A stretch of DNA of 33,291 nt from Clostridiales bacterium. GTDB lineage: Bacteria; Bacillota; Clostridia; Oscillospirales; CAG-272. The notes below the pieces were generated by a model that saw only the letters and a list, made by a program, of their open reading frames with translations, had not been told where the DNA came from and made no database searches. A program made the translations under genes and the position numbers. Positions 25,501 to 33,269 of this stretch are shown here, in pieces. The stretch's first letter is position 1. Each line of letters starts with the position of its first letter. The stretch is taken from the NCBI GenBank assembly GCA_011957885.1, contig BLMO01000213.1, positions 1 to 33,291 of the forward strand. The letters are read 5' to 3'.

Positions 25501-27768
25501 ATGATTATGAATCAATGGATCGCGGGCAACGCTCGCTTCACTGTAATCACAGACGGCGTTGTCCGTATGGAATATACAAATAATGCATCCTTCGCATACG
25601 GCGAAACGCTCTTTGCTGTTCGCACACCGGGCAATGCAAACGCAAGTTTCGCGCAGGATACGAACAGCGTCACCATTTCCACACCCAAATTTACACTAAC
25701 CTACCGCGGAAACGCACCCTTTTCTCCGGAAAATCTGTCTGCCAAGATCCATACCGGCAATGTGGAAACCACTTGGAAATTCGGCGATATAAACCAAAAC
25801 AATCTGGGGGGCACTCTATCCACTCTGGACGGCATAGACGGATTTCGCCCGCTTCCGGAGGGGCTTCTTTCTCTGGACGGATGGTACGTGGTGGACGACA
25901 CAGGAACGCCCGCTTTTGCAGACGGCTGGCTGCAAAAGCGAAATCCAGACCATTTGTACGACCTGTATCTGTTTGCATACGGGCATGATTATCCTGCCGC
26001 ATTGCAGGATCTGGCGGCTGTATCCGGCAAAATGGCGCTGCCACGCAAGTGCACGCTGGGATCATGGTATTCTCGCTGGTGGCGATACACTGCAGAACAG
26101 TTCCTGCAAATCGTAGATGAATATGACGCCAATGATTTTCCTCTGGATATTTTAGTAATGGATATGGACTGGCATTACCATGACTGGGGACATGCCAAGG
26201 GAGATCCCCAGGCCCTGTACGGTTACGGTCACGGTGGGGGAAATCTGGGCTGGACCGGATATACTTGGAATCGGCGGGACATTCCGGATCCGGAAGGACT
26301 GCTGACAGAGCTGCATCGCAGGGGCATCTCTGTCACACTGAACGATCATCCCGCAGACGGAATCCGGGATCACGAGGAAACTTATCCTGCTTTTATGAAG
26401 CTGTTAAATGAAAAGCATTATACGGAGCAAGTCCCCCTGATTCCCAATCGGCAATCCCAGCGGGAGCAGGAAAACGCAGACCGCGGTGTGACAAACTACC
26501 GGTTTAATGCCGGCAGCAAGGATTATATGGAAGCTTTCTTCGAAAGCACCCATACCAAATATGAAAATATGGGCGTAGACTTCTGGTGGCTCGACTGGCA
26601 GCAGGATTATCTGTATCCCACCGTAAACGGGCTGGACGGACTCACACATCTGCCCTGGCTCAACTATTTGTATTATCAGCATTCCAGAAAAAACGGTCTG
26701 CGCGGAATGTCCTTTTCCCGTTGGGGCGGATTCGGAGACCACAAGCATCCGGCGTTTTTCTCGGGAGACGCCGTTTCCACTTGGGACACTCTTGCTTTTG
26801 AAATTCAAATGACCGTCAGTGCAGGCAATGTGGGCTGCTTCTGGTGGAGTCACGACATCGGCGGATTTGAAGACCGCAGCCCGGAAAAGCAATCGGAACT
26901 TTATGTGCGGTGGGTTCAGTTCGGCATTACCTCCGCCGCGCTGCGTCTGCACGTTTGCGGTGACGAAAAAATCGACCGCAGACCATGGACATGGGGCGAG
27001 CCGTACTGCTCCGCAATGCGGGACATGTTTCATCTGCGTTCCATGCTCATTCCATATCTATATTCTACCGCATATGAAAGTTACCAGGACAGCATTCCCA
27101 TGCTGCGCCCACTGTATTACTTTGACAGTGAAAACAAAGCGGCTTATGCCCATCCCGGTACATATTATCTGGGAAGCGCTATGGTCGCCGCTCCCATCAC
27201 CCGACCGGGCAGCGGAGCGAACTGTACCGCATCGTCTCAGGTTTATCTTCCCGATGGTATCTGGTATGATTATTTTACGGAAAAGCAGTACGCAGGCGGG
27301 CAGATCATTCAAATGGAAAATGATTTGTATACCTTCCCTCTGTTTGTAAAAGCCGGAAAACCGCTTCCCATGCAGCCCTACACCAATCGTATGACTACAG
27401 CGCCCCTTTCCCATCTGATAATTAAAATTTTTGCAGGGAAAGCGCACCTGACAGACAGCTTTACTTTATATGAAGACGATGGCATTACAGAAGAATACAT
27501 GTCTGGTGCTTATAGAGCCACTGAACTAACGTATACATATGATGGTCAAACACGCACCATTGCATATACTCCCTCTGGGAACGGATACACAGGCGAATGT
27601 TCTGCGCGGGGCATCACCATAGAACTGCACGACGTTGCCGCGCTGCGGTGCAAAGATGCCCCGACAGGAACAACTGTTTCTTATTATGCAGATGTTCACT
27701 GCGCAACCGTTTGCATTCCGTCCGTTTCTCCGGCATCTGCCTTTACGGTAACGCTGGAAAATGAATAA
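25501..27768 (+). CDS. Glycoside hydrolase family 31 (alpha-glucosidase/alpha-xylosidase type)
   Basis: A 755-residue GH31 enzyme, which hydrolyses or transfers terminal alpha-linked glucose or xylose. Order: N-terminal beta-sandwich (about 1-180), catalytic barrel (about 185-540) and C-terminal beta domains. The catalytic nucleophile is Asp 365 in DFWWLDWQQD and the acid/base is Asp 423 in FFSGDAVSTW. VMDMDWHYHDWG (about residue 220) lines the sugar site. There is no signal peptide, so it is cytoplasmic and would act on imported oligosaccharide. Three in-frame ATGs exist (25495, 25501, 25507); 25501 gives the best distance from AGGA at 25487. The gene has its own promoter and is not in the importer operon. 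Substrate specificity cannot be read from the sequence. Confidence 0.93.
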   Translation: MIMNQWIAGNARFTVITDGVVRMEYTNNASFAYGETLFAVRTPGNANASFAQDTNSVTISTPKFTLTYRGNAPFSPENLSAKIHTGNVETTWKFGDINQNNLGGTLSTLDGIDGFRPLPEGLLSLDGWYVVDDTGTPAFADGWLQKRNPDHLYDLYLFAYGHDYPAALQDLAAVSGKMALPRKCTLGSWYSRWWRYTAEQFLQIVDEYDANDFPLDILVMDMDWHYHDWGHAKGDPQALYGYGHGGGNLGWTGYTWNRRDIPDPEGLLTELHRRGISVTLNDHPADGIRDHEETYPAFMKLLNEKHYTEQVPLIPNRQSQREQENADRGVTNYRFNAGSKDYMEAFFESTHTKYENMGVDFWWLDWQQDYLYPTVNGLDGLTHLPWLNYLYYQHSRKNGLRGMSFSRWGGFGDHKHPAFFSGDAVSTWDTLAFEIQMTVSAGNVGCFWWSHDIGGFEDRSPEKQSELYVRWVQFGITSAALRLHVCGDEKIDRRPWTWGEPYCSAMRDMFHLRSMLIPYLYSTAYESYQDSIPMLRPLYYFDSENKAAYAHPGTYYLGSAMVAAPITRPGSGANCTASSQVYLPDGIWYDYFTEKQYAGGQIIQMENDLYTFPLFVKAGKPLPMQPYTNRMTTAPLSHLIIKIFAGKAHLTDSFTLYEDDGITEEYMSGAYRATELTYTYDGQTRTIAYTPSGNGYTGECSARGITIELHDVAALRCKDAPTGTTVSYYADVHCATVCIPSVSPASAFTVTLENE

Positions 27769-27864
27769 GAAGATCCCGCGGAAAAACCTTTTTTCTGGTT
27801 GCCTCTCTACCAATGCATTTCACACGGGACGCTTATAAAATTGTGCAGCTCTCCTATCCCCATT

Positions 27865-27896
27865 AAAAAAGCGGCTCCATAGGAGCCGCTTTTTTA
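27865..27896. terminator. Bidirectional terminator between GH31 and the LRR gene
   Basis: AAAAAAGCGGCTCC-ATA-GGAGCCGCTTTTTT: a perfect stem flanked by A and T runs, so it can stop transcripts from both sides. The TAA stop codon of the minus-strand LRR gene (27894-27896) lies inside its flank. Confidence 0.93.
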
Positions 27897-29300
27897 ATCC
27901 ATATACGAGGTTGCAATACTGTTGGCACTGCAATACTCGTCAATCATACTGCCCTTCCTGCAATTTACCGTCACGCCCGTGCTGTAAGCAAACAATCCCT
28001 CGCCGATTTCTTCAACCGACTCCGGCACTGTAACCGTTTTCAATCCCGTTATCCCGGAAAAAGCATACGCGTCCAGCAAAGTTACGCTATCCGGAACGTC
28101 TATTTCTGTCATACTGGTGCAGCTGACAAAAGCATACACGCCGATCTCTTCAATTCCCTCATACAACGTGATAGACTGCAAGCTCACACATTGAGCAAAT
28201 GCATAAGGCGGTATGGCTTTCAACTCTTTTGACAGCTCTGCCTTTTTCAAGGCAGTACAGTCTGCAAAAGCATAATCTCCCAAAGTGTCTGCAGAATCCG
28301 GAATCTTTATTTCCTCCATCGCTATGCAATGGCAGAACGCATACGCTCCGATACTTTTCAGCGTATCAGGCAGCTTTGGCGACTGCAGCTTTTCACAATA
28401 ATAAAACGACGCCTCACCGATCGACTCCAAATTTTCCGGCAGTGTAACCTTTTTCAGTGCAACACAGTTGTTGAAAATGCCGTTCGGAACTGCCGTCATT
28501 CCGGACGGCAGTTCTATTTCTGACAGGCTCTCACACATATTAAAAGCGTATTCGCCAATCGTTTTCACTGTGTCCGGCAATGTTACTGCCTCCAATGACG
28601 TGCATCCCTCAAATGCGCACATTCCTATGGACTCCGTTCCTTGCGGAACAGTCACAGACTGCAAGGCAGTGCAGGTAGAAAAAGCATAATCACCCACCGT
28701 TTTCAGAGAAGTCGGAAGCACAATTTCCGTAAGCGCCCTGCAATAAGAGAACGCGCCCTCGCCAATTTCCGTCACCGATTCCGGAATGTGAACCTCCTCC
28801 AGCGCAGAGCAATACACAAAGGTACCCATTTCAATGACAGTAGTCCCTTCCGGAATCGTAATGCTTTTCAATTTCTTTGCATTCCCGAACGCGTGCGGCT
28901 CAAAATGCGTCACCGATTCCGGAAGCATAATCTCCTCCATGGTAGGGTCATCCGCCTGATTAAAACAGCCCAATCCAATCGTAGTAACCGGATGTCCGTT
29001 CACCTCGGCAGGAACCTTCACCAAAGTATCCTTTCCTGTATACCCGGTTAGAGTAGCTGTTCCGTCATCATATACAGAATACGTGTAATCCTGCCATTTC
29101 TGATTCTCCTGCACTAAAGCAGCACCGGACGGATTATTCTCTGCCGCACCGGATGCAGAATCCCTGCCCCATACAAAAATAAGCACCGCAGCACCCGCTG
29201 CAAGCAAAACTACAGCAGCAATGCAAACAATCAGGATAACTGCTCTCCCCGACAACCGCTTCTTGGCAATTGCCTTATTGCTGGTTTGTTTTTCTTCCAT
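27894..29300 (-). CDS. Membrane-anchored BspA-type leucine-rich repeat protein
   Basis: A 468-residue surface protein. A short basic cytoplasmic start is followed by one membrane helix (about residues 18-44, VILIVCIAAVVLLAAGAAVL) that acts as signal-anchor. A linker with YSVYDDGTATLTGYTG is followed from about residue 110 by some 14 LRR_5 (BspA/Treponema type) repeats of almost exactly 23 residues, consensus YAFxxCxxLxxVxLPxxxxxIG. The family is used for binding host, matrix or neighbouring cells; the ligand here is unknown. The gene starts inside the end of the XRE gene (26-bp overlap), so the two form an operon. Its stop codon is part of the terminator flank. Confidence 0.92.
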   Translation of the reverse strand: MEEKQTSNKAIAKKRLSGRAVILIVCIAAVVLLAAGAAVLIFVWGRDSASGAAENNPSGAALVQENQKWQDYTYSVYDDGTATLTGYTGKDTLVKVPAEVNGHPVTTIGLGCFNQADDPTMEEIMLPESVTHFEPHAFGNAKKLKSITIPEGTTVIEMGTFVYCSALEEVHIPESVTEIGEGAFSYCRALTEIVLPTSLKTVGDYAFSTCTALQSVTVPQGTESIGMCAFEGCTSLEAVTLPDTVKTIGEYAFNMCESLSEIELPSGMTAVPNGIFNNCVALKKVTLPENLESIGEASFYYCEKLQSPKLPDTLKSIGAYAFCHCIAMEEIKIPDSADTLGDYAFADCTALKKAELSKELKAIPPYAFAQCVSLQSITLYEGIEEIGVYAFVSCTSMTEIDVPDSVTLLDAYAFSGITGLKTVTVPESVEEIGEGLFAYSTGVTVNCRKGSMIDEYCSANSIATSYMD

Positions 29301-29814
29301 CGCCTTGCCTCTTTTCCTGTTCCTTTTTCTTATTCTTGCTCCGCAAAATCAACGCTGTTATGCAAAGTGCTGCGCCAACAATGCATATTCCCAGAAATAC
29401 CTGAAACGGCAAATAGGACAAAAGCGCGCCATCCGCTTTTACGGCTCCGCCGGTAAACAGCATTAGAAGCATGCCCGCACCGCCGCAGAACAAAAGAGCT
29501 GCCCCAGCCATCATACAGCCGTACCACGCAGGCAAAACCGCCTGCTGTGCTTTATTGGGAAACATCGCACCCACCATACCTTCCCTGGTAGGGCCAAACA
29601 AAAGATAATTCCCAGTCACCTGCAAAACTGCGGCAGCACGGCGCACTGTCTCCGTATCCGGTTCCCCGATTCCCGCCTCCCACTGTGCATATTCTTCGAA
29701 AGAAACTTCCAGGCGTTCTGCCATTTCCTGTGCAGACAAGCCTGCCTTTTCCCTTGCATCAGCAAGACGCGCCGCGAGTGTTACCAGTTCATCGATTTTT
29801 TCAGTATTTTTCAA
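29275..29814 (-). CDS. XRE-family HTH regulator with two membrane helices
   Basis: A 179-residue protein with an N-terminal Cro/C1-type helix-turn-helix (about residues 10-66: LADAREKAGLSAQEMAERLEVSFEEYAQWEAGIGEPD), a linker, two membrane helices (about 94-118 and 130-157) and a very basic cytoplasmic tail (KNKKKEQEKRQGDGRK). The DNA-binding part would therefore be held at the membrane. It starts with TTG at 29814, because no in-frame ATG precedes the helix-turn-helix; the site is AAGGAAG upstream. An extended -10 (TGCTACAAT, minus strand near 29850-29858) may be its promoter. It probably regulates or senses on behalf of the overlapping LRR gene. Confidence 0.85.
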   Translation of the reverse strand: MKNTEKIDELVTLAARLADAREKAGLSAQEMAERLEVSFEEYAQWEAGIGEPDTETVRRAAAVLQVTGNYLLFGPTREGMVGAMFPNKAQQAVLPAWYGCMMAGAALLFCGGAGMLLMLFTGGAVKADGALLSYLPFQVFLGICIVGAALCITALILRSKNKKKEQEKRQGDGRKTNQQ

Positions 29815-29921
29815 ACGACATCTTCCTTTACAGTTTTATCAATTGTTTTATTGTAGCATATTACCGATCCGGTTTCCACAGTTTTTTTGTAAATATTCCG
29901 CCGCTATACAGGACGTCTCCC

Positions 29922-29950
29922 TTGATTTTCGGGTACATGTCTGTTATACT
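29922..29950 (+). promoter_or_regulatory. Promoter of the RHH-purB pair
   Basis: TTGATT (29922-29927), a 17-bp spacer and TATACT (29945-29950), about 50 bp before the ribbon-helix-helix gene. Confidence 0.7.
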
Positions 29951-30006
29951 ATAGTGTAAATAGTTTTTTTATTCAATTTCTTATTTTGATAAAGGTATGA
30001 AAATCG

Positions 30007-30225
30007 ATGAAATCCAAAAATGAATTTACTGTGCGGCTGGATACCCAGCTATATAAAAAACTGCTGTATGTTGCAGAGAAAGAAAACAATTCTCTGAACA
30101 ATCACCTTTTGCATGTGATTCGCAACAACATACAGTATTATGAAAAGACCCACGGTAAAATCAACGCGGCAGCACTTCCGCTGCCGGATGACACACAGGA
30201 GGACACCCCAGAAAATGAAAGATAA
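30007..30225 (+). CDS. Small ribbon-helix-helix (Arc/CopG-like) protein
   Basis: A 72-residue protein. The start (KNEFTVRLDTQLYKKLLYVAEKENNSLNNHLLHVIRNNIQYY) fits the ribbon-helix-helix fold: a short strand that would lie in the DNA major groove (residues 5-10) and two helices. The tail is acidic and disordered. Such proteins are DNA-binding dimers, often antitoxins or autorepressors, but no toxin gene is next to it. It ends inside purB (11-bp overlap), so it shares the purB transcript and may regulate it. The start ATG at 30007 has only a weak ribosome site (AAAGG about 11 bases upstream). Confidence 0.8.
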   Translation: MKSKNEFTVRLDTQLYKKLLYVAEKENNSLNNHLLHVIRNNIQYYEKTHGKINAAALPLPDDTQEDTPENER

Positions 30226-31648
30226 CCGAAATTACGAAAGCCCTTTTTCCACAAGATACGCAAGCGCTGAAATGCAGTATCTGTTTTCCGCCGACATGAA
30301 GTTCACTACATGGCGTGCGCTGTGGATTGCCCTTGCAGAAGCAGAACAGCGGGAAGGACTGGACATCACCGACGCGCAGCTGGAAGAAATGCGTGCACAT
30401 GAAAAAGACGTGGATTATGCTGCAGCGTCCGCATATGAAAAGGAACTGCGTCACGACGTTATGGCACATATTCACGCATGGGGCGATCAGATTCCCGGCG
30501 CCCGTCCCATCATCCATCTTGGCGCTACCTCCTGTTATGTGGGCGACAACACGGATATGATCATTATGAAAAAAGCGCTGGAGCTTTTGCGGGGCAAGCT
30601 GCTGCGCGTAATCCAGAACCTGCGGAATTTCGCTATAGAATATCGGGAAATGCCTGCACTGGCATATACCCATTTGCAGCCCGCACAGCTGACCACCGTA
30701 GGCAAGCGCGCCACCCTGTGGCTGTATGATCTGCTGCTGGATCTGGAGGATCTGGACTATGTGGCCGACGGTCTGCTGCTTCTGGGATCCAAAGGAACCA
30801 CAGGAACGCAGGCAAGCTTTCTGGAACTGTTTGACGGCGACGCAGACAAAGTTGCCCGTGCAGAAGAATATATCGCATCCAAATTCGGCTTTGCCGGCTG
30901 CGTACCCGTCAGCGGCCAGACGTATACCCGCAAGCATGACAGCCGGGTGATGTCCGTTTTGTCCGGTATCGCACAGTCTGCATATAAGTTCTCCGGAGAC
31001 ATGCGCATCGCCCAGTCCTTTATGGAAATGGAAGAACCCTTCGAAAAGCATCAGATCGGTTCCTCCGCTATGCCCTACAAGCGCAATCCCATGCGCAGCG
31101 AACGCATTGCAGCTCTTGCCCGCTATGTGATTTCCGATTCACTGAATCCCGCCATCACCGCAGGTACTCAGTGGTTCGAACGTACGCTGGACGACAGCGC
31201 CAACAAGCGTATTTCCATGGCAGAAGCCTTTTTGGCGGTGGATGCTATTCTTAATATATACATTAACATATCCGAAAACATCGTGGTCAATCCTATGGTG
31301 ATCCGCTCCCGGGTAATGGACAATCTACCTTATATGGCAAGTGAAAACATTATGATGGAAGCTGTAAAACGAGGCGGCGACCGGCAGGAGCTCCACGAAC
31401 GGATCCGTGTGCATTCGATTGCCAGCGCGGAGCAGGTGAAAAAGTTCGGCAAACGGCACGATTTGATCCAACGCATTGAAGACGATCCCCTCTTCCCGCT
31501 GACCAAAGAAGAAATTGAAGCACAACTGCAGCCGGAGAATTATACCGGACGCAGTGCCGATCAGGTATGCGCTTTCGTTGAAAAAATCGACGCAATCTTA
31601 GAGGAAAACCGTGCTGCAATGGGCGCCGGCGCAGATTTGACTGTGTAA
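30215..31648 (+). CDS. purB: Adenylosuccinate lyase
   Basis: A 477-residue enzyme of the fumarase/aspartase superfamily. It cleaves SAICAR to AICAR and adenylosuccinate to AMP, releasing fumarate, in purine synthesis. Visible motifs: LGATSCYVGDNTD (about residue 105), YTHLQPAQLTTVGKRA (about 152) and the family signature SSAMPYKRNP at 283-292, whose flexible loop holds the catalytic Ser. Length is normal for the Firmicute type. The ATG at 30215 is chosen because the conserved N-terminus begins there and AGGAGG lies at 30197-30202, 12 bases upstream. No other purine gene is adjacent. A terminator follows at once. Confidence 0.97.
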   Translation: MKDNRNYESPFSTRYASAEMQYLFSADMKFTTWRALWIALAEAEQREGLDITDAQLEEMRAHEKDVDYAAASAYEKELRHDVMAHIHAWGDQIPGARPIIHLGATSCYVGDNTDMIIMKKALELLRGKLLRVIQNLRNFAIEYREMPALAYTHLQPAQLTTVGKRATLWLYDLLLDLEDLDYVADGLLLLGSKGTTGTQASFLELFDGDADKVARAEEYIASKFGFAGCVPVSGQTYTRKHDSRVMSVLSGIAQSAYKFSGDMRIAQSFMEMEEPFEKHQIGSSAMPYKRNPMRSERIAALARYVISDSLNPAITAGTQWFERTLDDSANKRISMAEAFLAVDAILNIYINISENIVVNPMVIRSRVMDNLPYMASENIMMEAVKRGGDRQELHERIRVHSIASAEQVKKFGKRHDLIQRIEDDPLFPLTKEEIEAQLQPENYTGRSADQVCAFVEKIDAILEENRAAMGAGADLTV

Positions 31649-31661
31649 TTTTTATATAGTA

Positions 31662-31695
31662 AAACAGCTCCCGCAGCAATCGGGAGCTGTTTCGT
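31662..31695 (+). terminator. purB terminator
   Basis: AAACAGCTCCCG, loop of 7, CGGGAGCTGTTT, then CGTTT. A perfect 12-bp stem 13 bp after the stop codon; the T tract is interrupted. Confidence 0.82.
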
Positions 31696-31783
31696 TTGCA
31701 CGCGTTGAAGGGGCTCTGCACAATACTCATTATGCTTTAGCCGCCTTTGCCAAGAGGGGGCACCACAGGTTTCACCATGTTAA

Positions 31784-31834
31784 GCCCCCAGTAAAGGGAG
31801 GTGGCGCGGCGCAAGCCGTGTCGGAGGGATTGTC
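31784..31834 (+). repeat. Left half-unit of the intergenic repeat
   Basis: GCCCCCAGTAAAGGGAGGTGG, then GCGCGGCGCAAGCCGTGTC and GGAGGGATTGTC. It is an intact left module without core or right end, directly ahead of full copy 6. The stretch 31696-31783 shows only weak repeat-like pieces and no gene. Confidence 0.75.
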
Positions 31835-31847
31835 TTACCAACCTAAA

Positions 31848-31998
31848 GCCTCCCTTGTGTAAAGGGAGGTGGCGCGGCGTAGCCGTGTCGGAGGGATTGT
31901 CTAAGTTATACTACCGATTTGTAAGATAATGCAAAATGACGGCAGAACAATCCCTCACCCGCTTTGCGGGAGCTCCCTTTGCTGGGGGAGCCTTTTTT
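31848..31998 (+). repeat. MITE-like intergenic repeat, copy 6
   Basis: Full copy: CCTCCCTTGTGTAAAGGGAGG, the GGCGCGGCGTAGCCGTGTC arm, GGAGGGATTGTC, core with GCAAAATGACGGCAG, AACAATCCCTCA, CCCGCTTTGCGGG hairpin, AGCTCCCTTTGCTGGGGGAGCC and then six T. It lies between convergent purB and the cysteine synthase gene. Confidence 0.9.
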
Positions 31999-32012
31999 AT
32001 TTTGTGTACTTT

Positions 32013-32065
32013 GCGACAACAACCTATGGAGCCACGCAGTGGATCCTCACAGGGAAAGCTTTCTA
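32013..32065 (+). repeat. Second short repeat linked to copy 6
   Basis: Contains TATGGAGCCACGCAGTGG and then ATCCTCACAG, matching the sequence after copy 5 at about 23 of 27 core positions. CCAC-GCA-GTGG can fold as a small hairpin. Confidence 0.65.
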
Positions 32066-32078
32066 TTTTGCCTTTTTC

Positions 32079-33011
32079 TCATTCTCCTGCAAAAAGAGGT
32101 GTTGAAAAATACCTTTCCGCCGTATCCGGCAAAATCGTCACTACCGTTTTCCCGGGTCCCAGCTTTTTTGCAAGCTTCAACGCAGCACATACATTCGTAC
32201 CTGCTGATATACCGCACATCAGCCCTTCCTCACGTGCCAGCCTCCGCGCAGTCCCAATCGCTTCATCATCCGTTACAATGCATACCTCACTGTAAATATC
32301 ACAATTCAGTATCGGAGGAATCAATCCATCTCCAATTCCCATTTGTATGTGTGTTCCAATATTTCCGCCTGCCAATATCGCTGCATTCTCCGGCTCTACT
32401 GCCCAGATTTCTATATCCGGATTCTGCGCCCGCAGCACCTCCCCGATTCCGGTAATCGTTCCGCCTGTTCCTATTCCCGAACAGAACCCATGTATCGGTC
32501 CTGCTACCTGTTCCAGAAGTTCCACACCCGTATGATGCCTGTGCGCCATAGGATTTGCGATATTTTCAAACTGCTGGGGAACAAATACCATTGGATCTTC
32601 TTTTGCCATGGTCAGTGCCCGATTCAAACACTCTTCAATACAATCCCCGATATTTCCCGCATCATGCACCAGTATCACTTCTGCTCCATAGTGACGCACC
32701 AGCTTCCGGCGTTCTTCACTGACAGAGTCCGGCATGATAATAATTGTGCGGTACCCGCGCACCGCCCCCACCAGGGCAAGTCCGATTCCCTGGTTTCCGC
32801 TGGTAGGCTCCACAATAACCGTCCCCGGTCCGATCAGCCCTTTCTTTTCTGCGTCCAAAATCATATTATATGCAGTTCTCGTCTTGATAGAACCGCCCAC
32901 ATTCAACCCTTCAAATTTCACCAGCACCTCTGCCATATCCGGTACGGTCATTCTGGAAAGACGGATTACCGGGGTGCGCCCCACCGCCTCCAATATAGTA
33001 TTGCAAATCAT
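32079..33011 (-). CDS. Cysteine synthase family protein (O-acetylserine sulfhydrylase-like)
   Basis: A 310-residue PLP enzyme, complete and of normal length, which should join sulfide to O-acetylserine to make cysteine. The PLP lysine is K43 in NVGGSIKTR. The substrate loop reads PTSGNQGIGLA where classical CysK has TSGNTGIG. The phosphate-binding loop is GIGTGGTITG (about residue 175), and the C-terminus has ISAGTN and ERYFSTPLF. The changes SIKTR (for SVKDR) and N-Q (for N-T) leave room for a related beta-replacement reaction. The ATG at 33011 has GGAG six bases upstream; longer upstream frames lack family sequence. It is a single gene with its own promoter and a short hairpin leader. Confidence 0.9.
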   Translation of the reverse strand: MICNTILEAVGRTPVIRLSRMTVPDMAEVLVKFEGLNVGGSIKTRTAYNMILDAEKKGLIGPGTVIVEPTSGNQGIGLALVGAVRGYRTIIIMPDSVSEERRKLVRHYGAEVILVHDAGNIGDCIEECLNRALTMAKEDPMVFVPQQFENIANPMAHRHHTGVELLEQVAGPIHGFCSGIGTGGTITGIGEVLRAQNPDIEIWAVEPENAAILAGGNIGTHIQMGIGDGLIPPILNCDIYSEVCIVTDDEAIGTARRLAREEGLMCGISAGTNVCAALKLAKKLGPGKTVVTILPDTAERYFSTPLFAGE

Positions 33012-33039
33012 ATTCGTCTCCAATCCGCCTGCTGCGGCA

Positions 33040-33057
33040 CAATGCCAAACGGCATTG
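33040..33057 (-). promoter_or_regulatory. Leader hairpin of the cysteine synthase gene
   Basis: CAATGCC, loop of 4, GGCATTG: a perfect 7-bp inverted repeat between the predicted start site (about 33066) and the ATG. It could be an operator or an mRNA hairpin. Confidence 0.5.
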
Positions 33058-33072
33058 ATATAGTCTTTTTTT

Positions 33073-33101
33073 ATTATACACATTTCCCCCACGGATTGCA
33101 A
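33073..33101 (-). promoter_or_regulatory. Promoter of the cysteine synthase gene
   Basis: On the minus strand TTGCAA (33096-33101), a 17-bp spacer and TATAAT (33073-33078). Confidence 0.72.
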
Positions 33102-33144
33102 CAGGATCCCAGAAAATCCATTGTTTGACCTGCACGGGAAACTA

Positions 33145-33173
33145 TTGACAAAGAAGCTGCAATCCTGTATACT
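33145..33173 (+). promoter_or_regulatory. Strong plus-strand promoter at the window edge
   Basis: TTGACA (33145-33150), a 17-bp spacer and TATACT (33168-33173). It must drive a gene or RNA that continues beyond the window. Confidence 0.8.
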
Positions 33174-33221
33174 GCAAATATAAGGAAATGTATTATACGA
33201 TATCGACGAAAGGGCACTACT

Positions 33222-33269
33222 ATGAAACTACGCAGAAATTGCCGATATAACGGAGCCAAACCGATGTAA
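33222..33269 (+). other. Possible start of a short or frameshifted gene after the edge promoter
   Basis: An ATG at 33222, with GAAAGGG eight bases upstream, opens a frame of only 15 residues (MKLRRNCRYNGAKPM). In another frame the sequence after it reads RCNVCKAVYV to the window end, giving a C-x2-C pair that would suit a small zinc ribbon together with the earlier Cys. It may be a leader peptide, a frameshifted gene, or nothing. The window ends here. Confidence 0.3.

Noticed and set aside
30161..31051. 296-residue antisense frame opposite purB
   Set aside because: Shadow of purB; no ribosome site or recognisable family.
33012..33101. N-terminal extension of the cysteine synthase by 30 residues
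   Set aside because: The conserved family start begins at the ATG at 33011 with a good ribosome site; the extension runs into the promoter.
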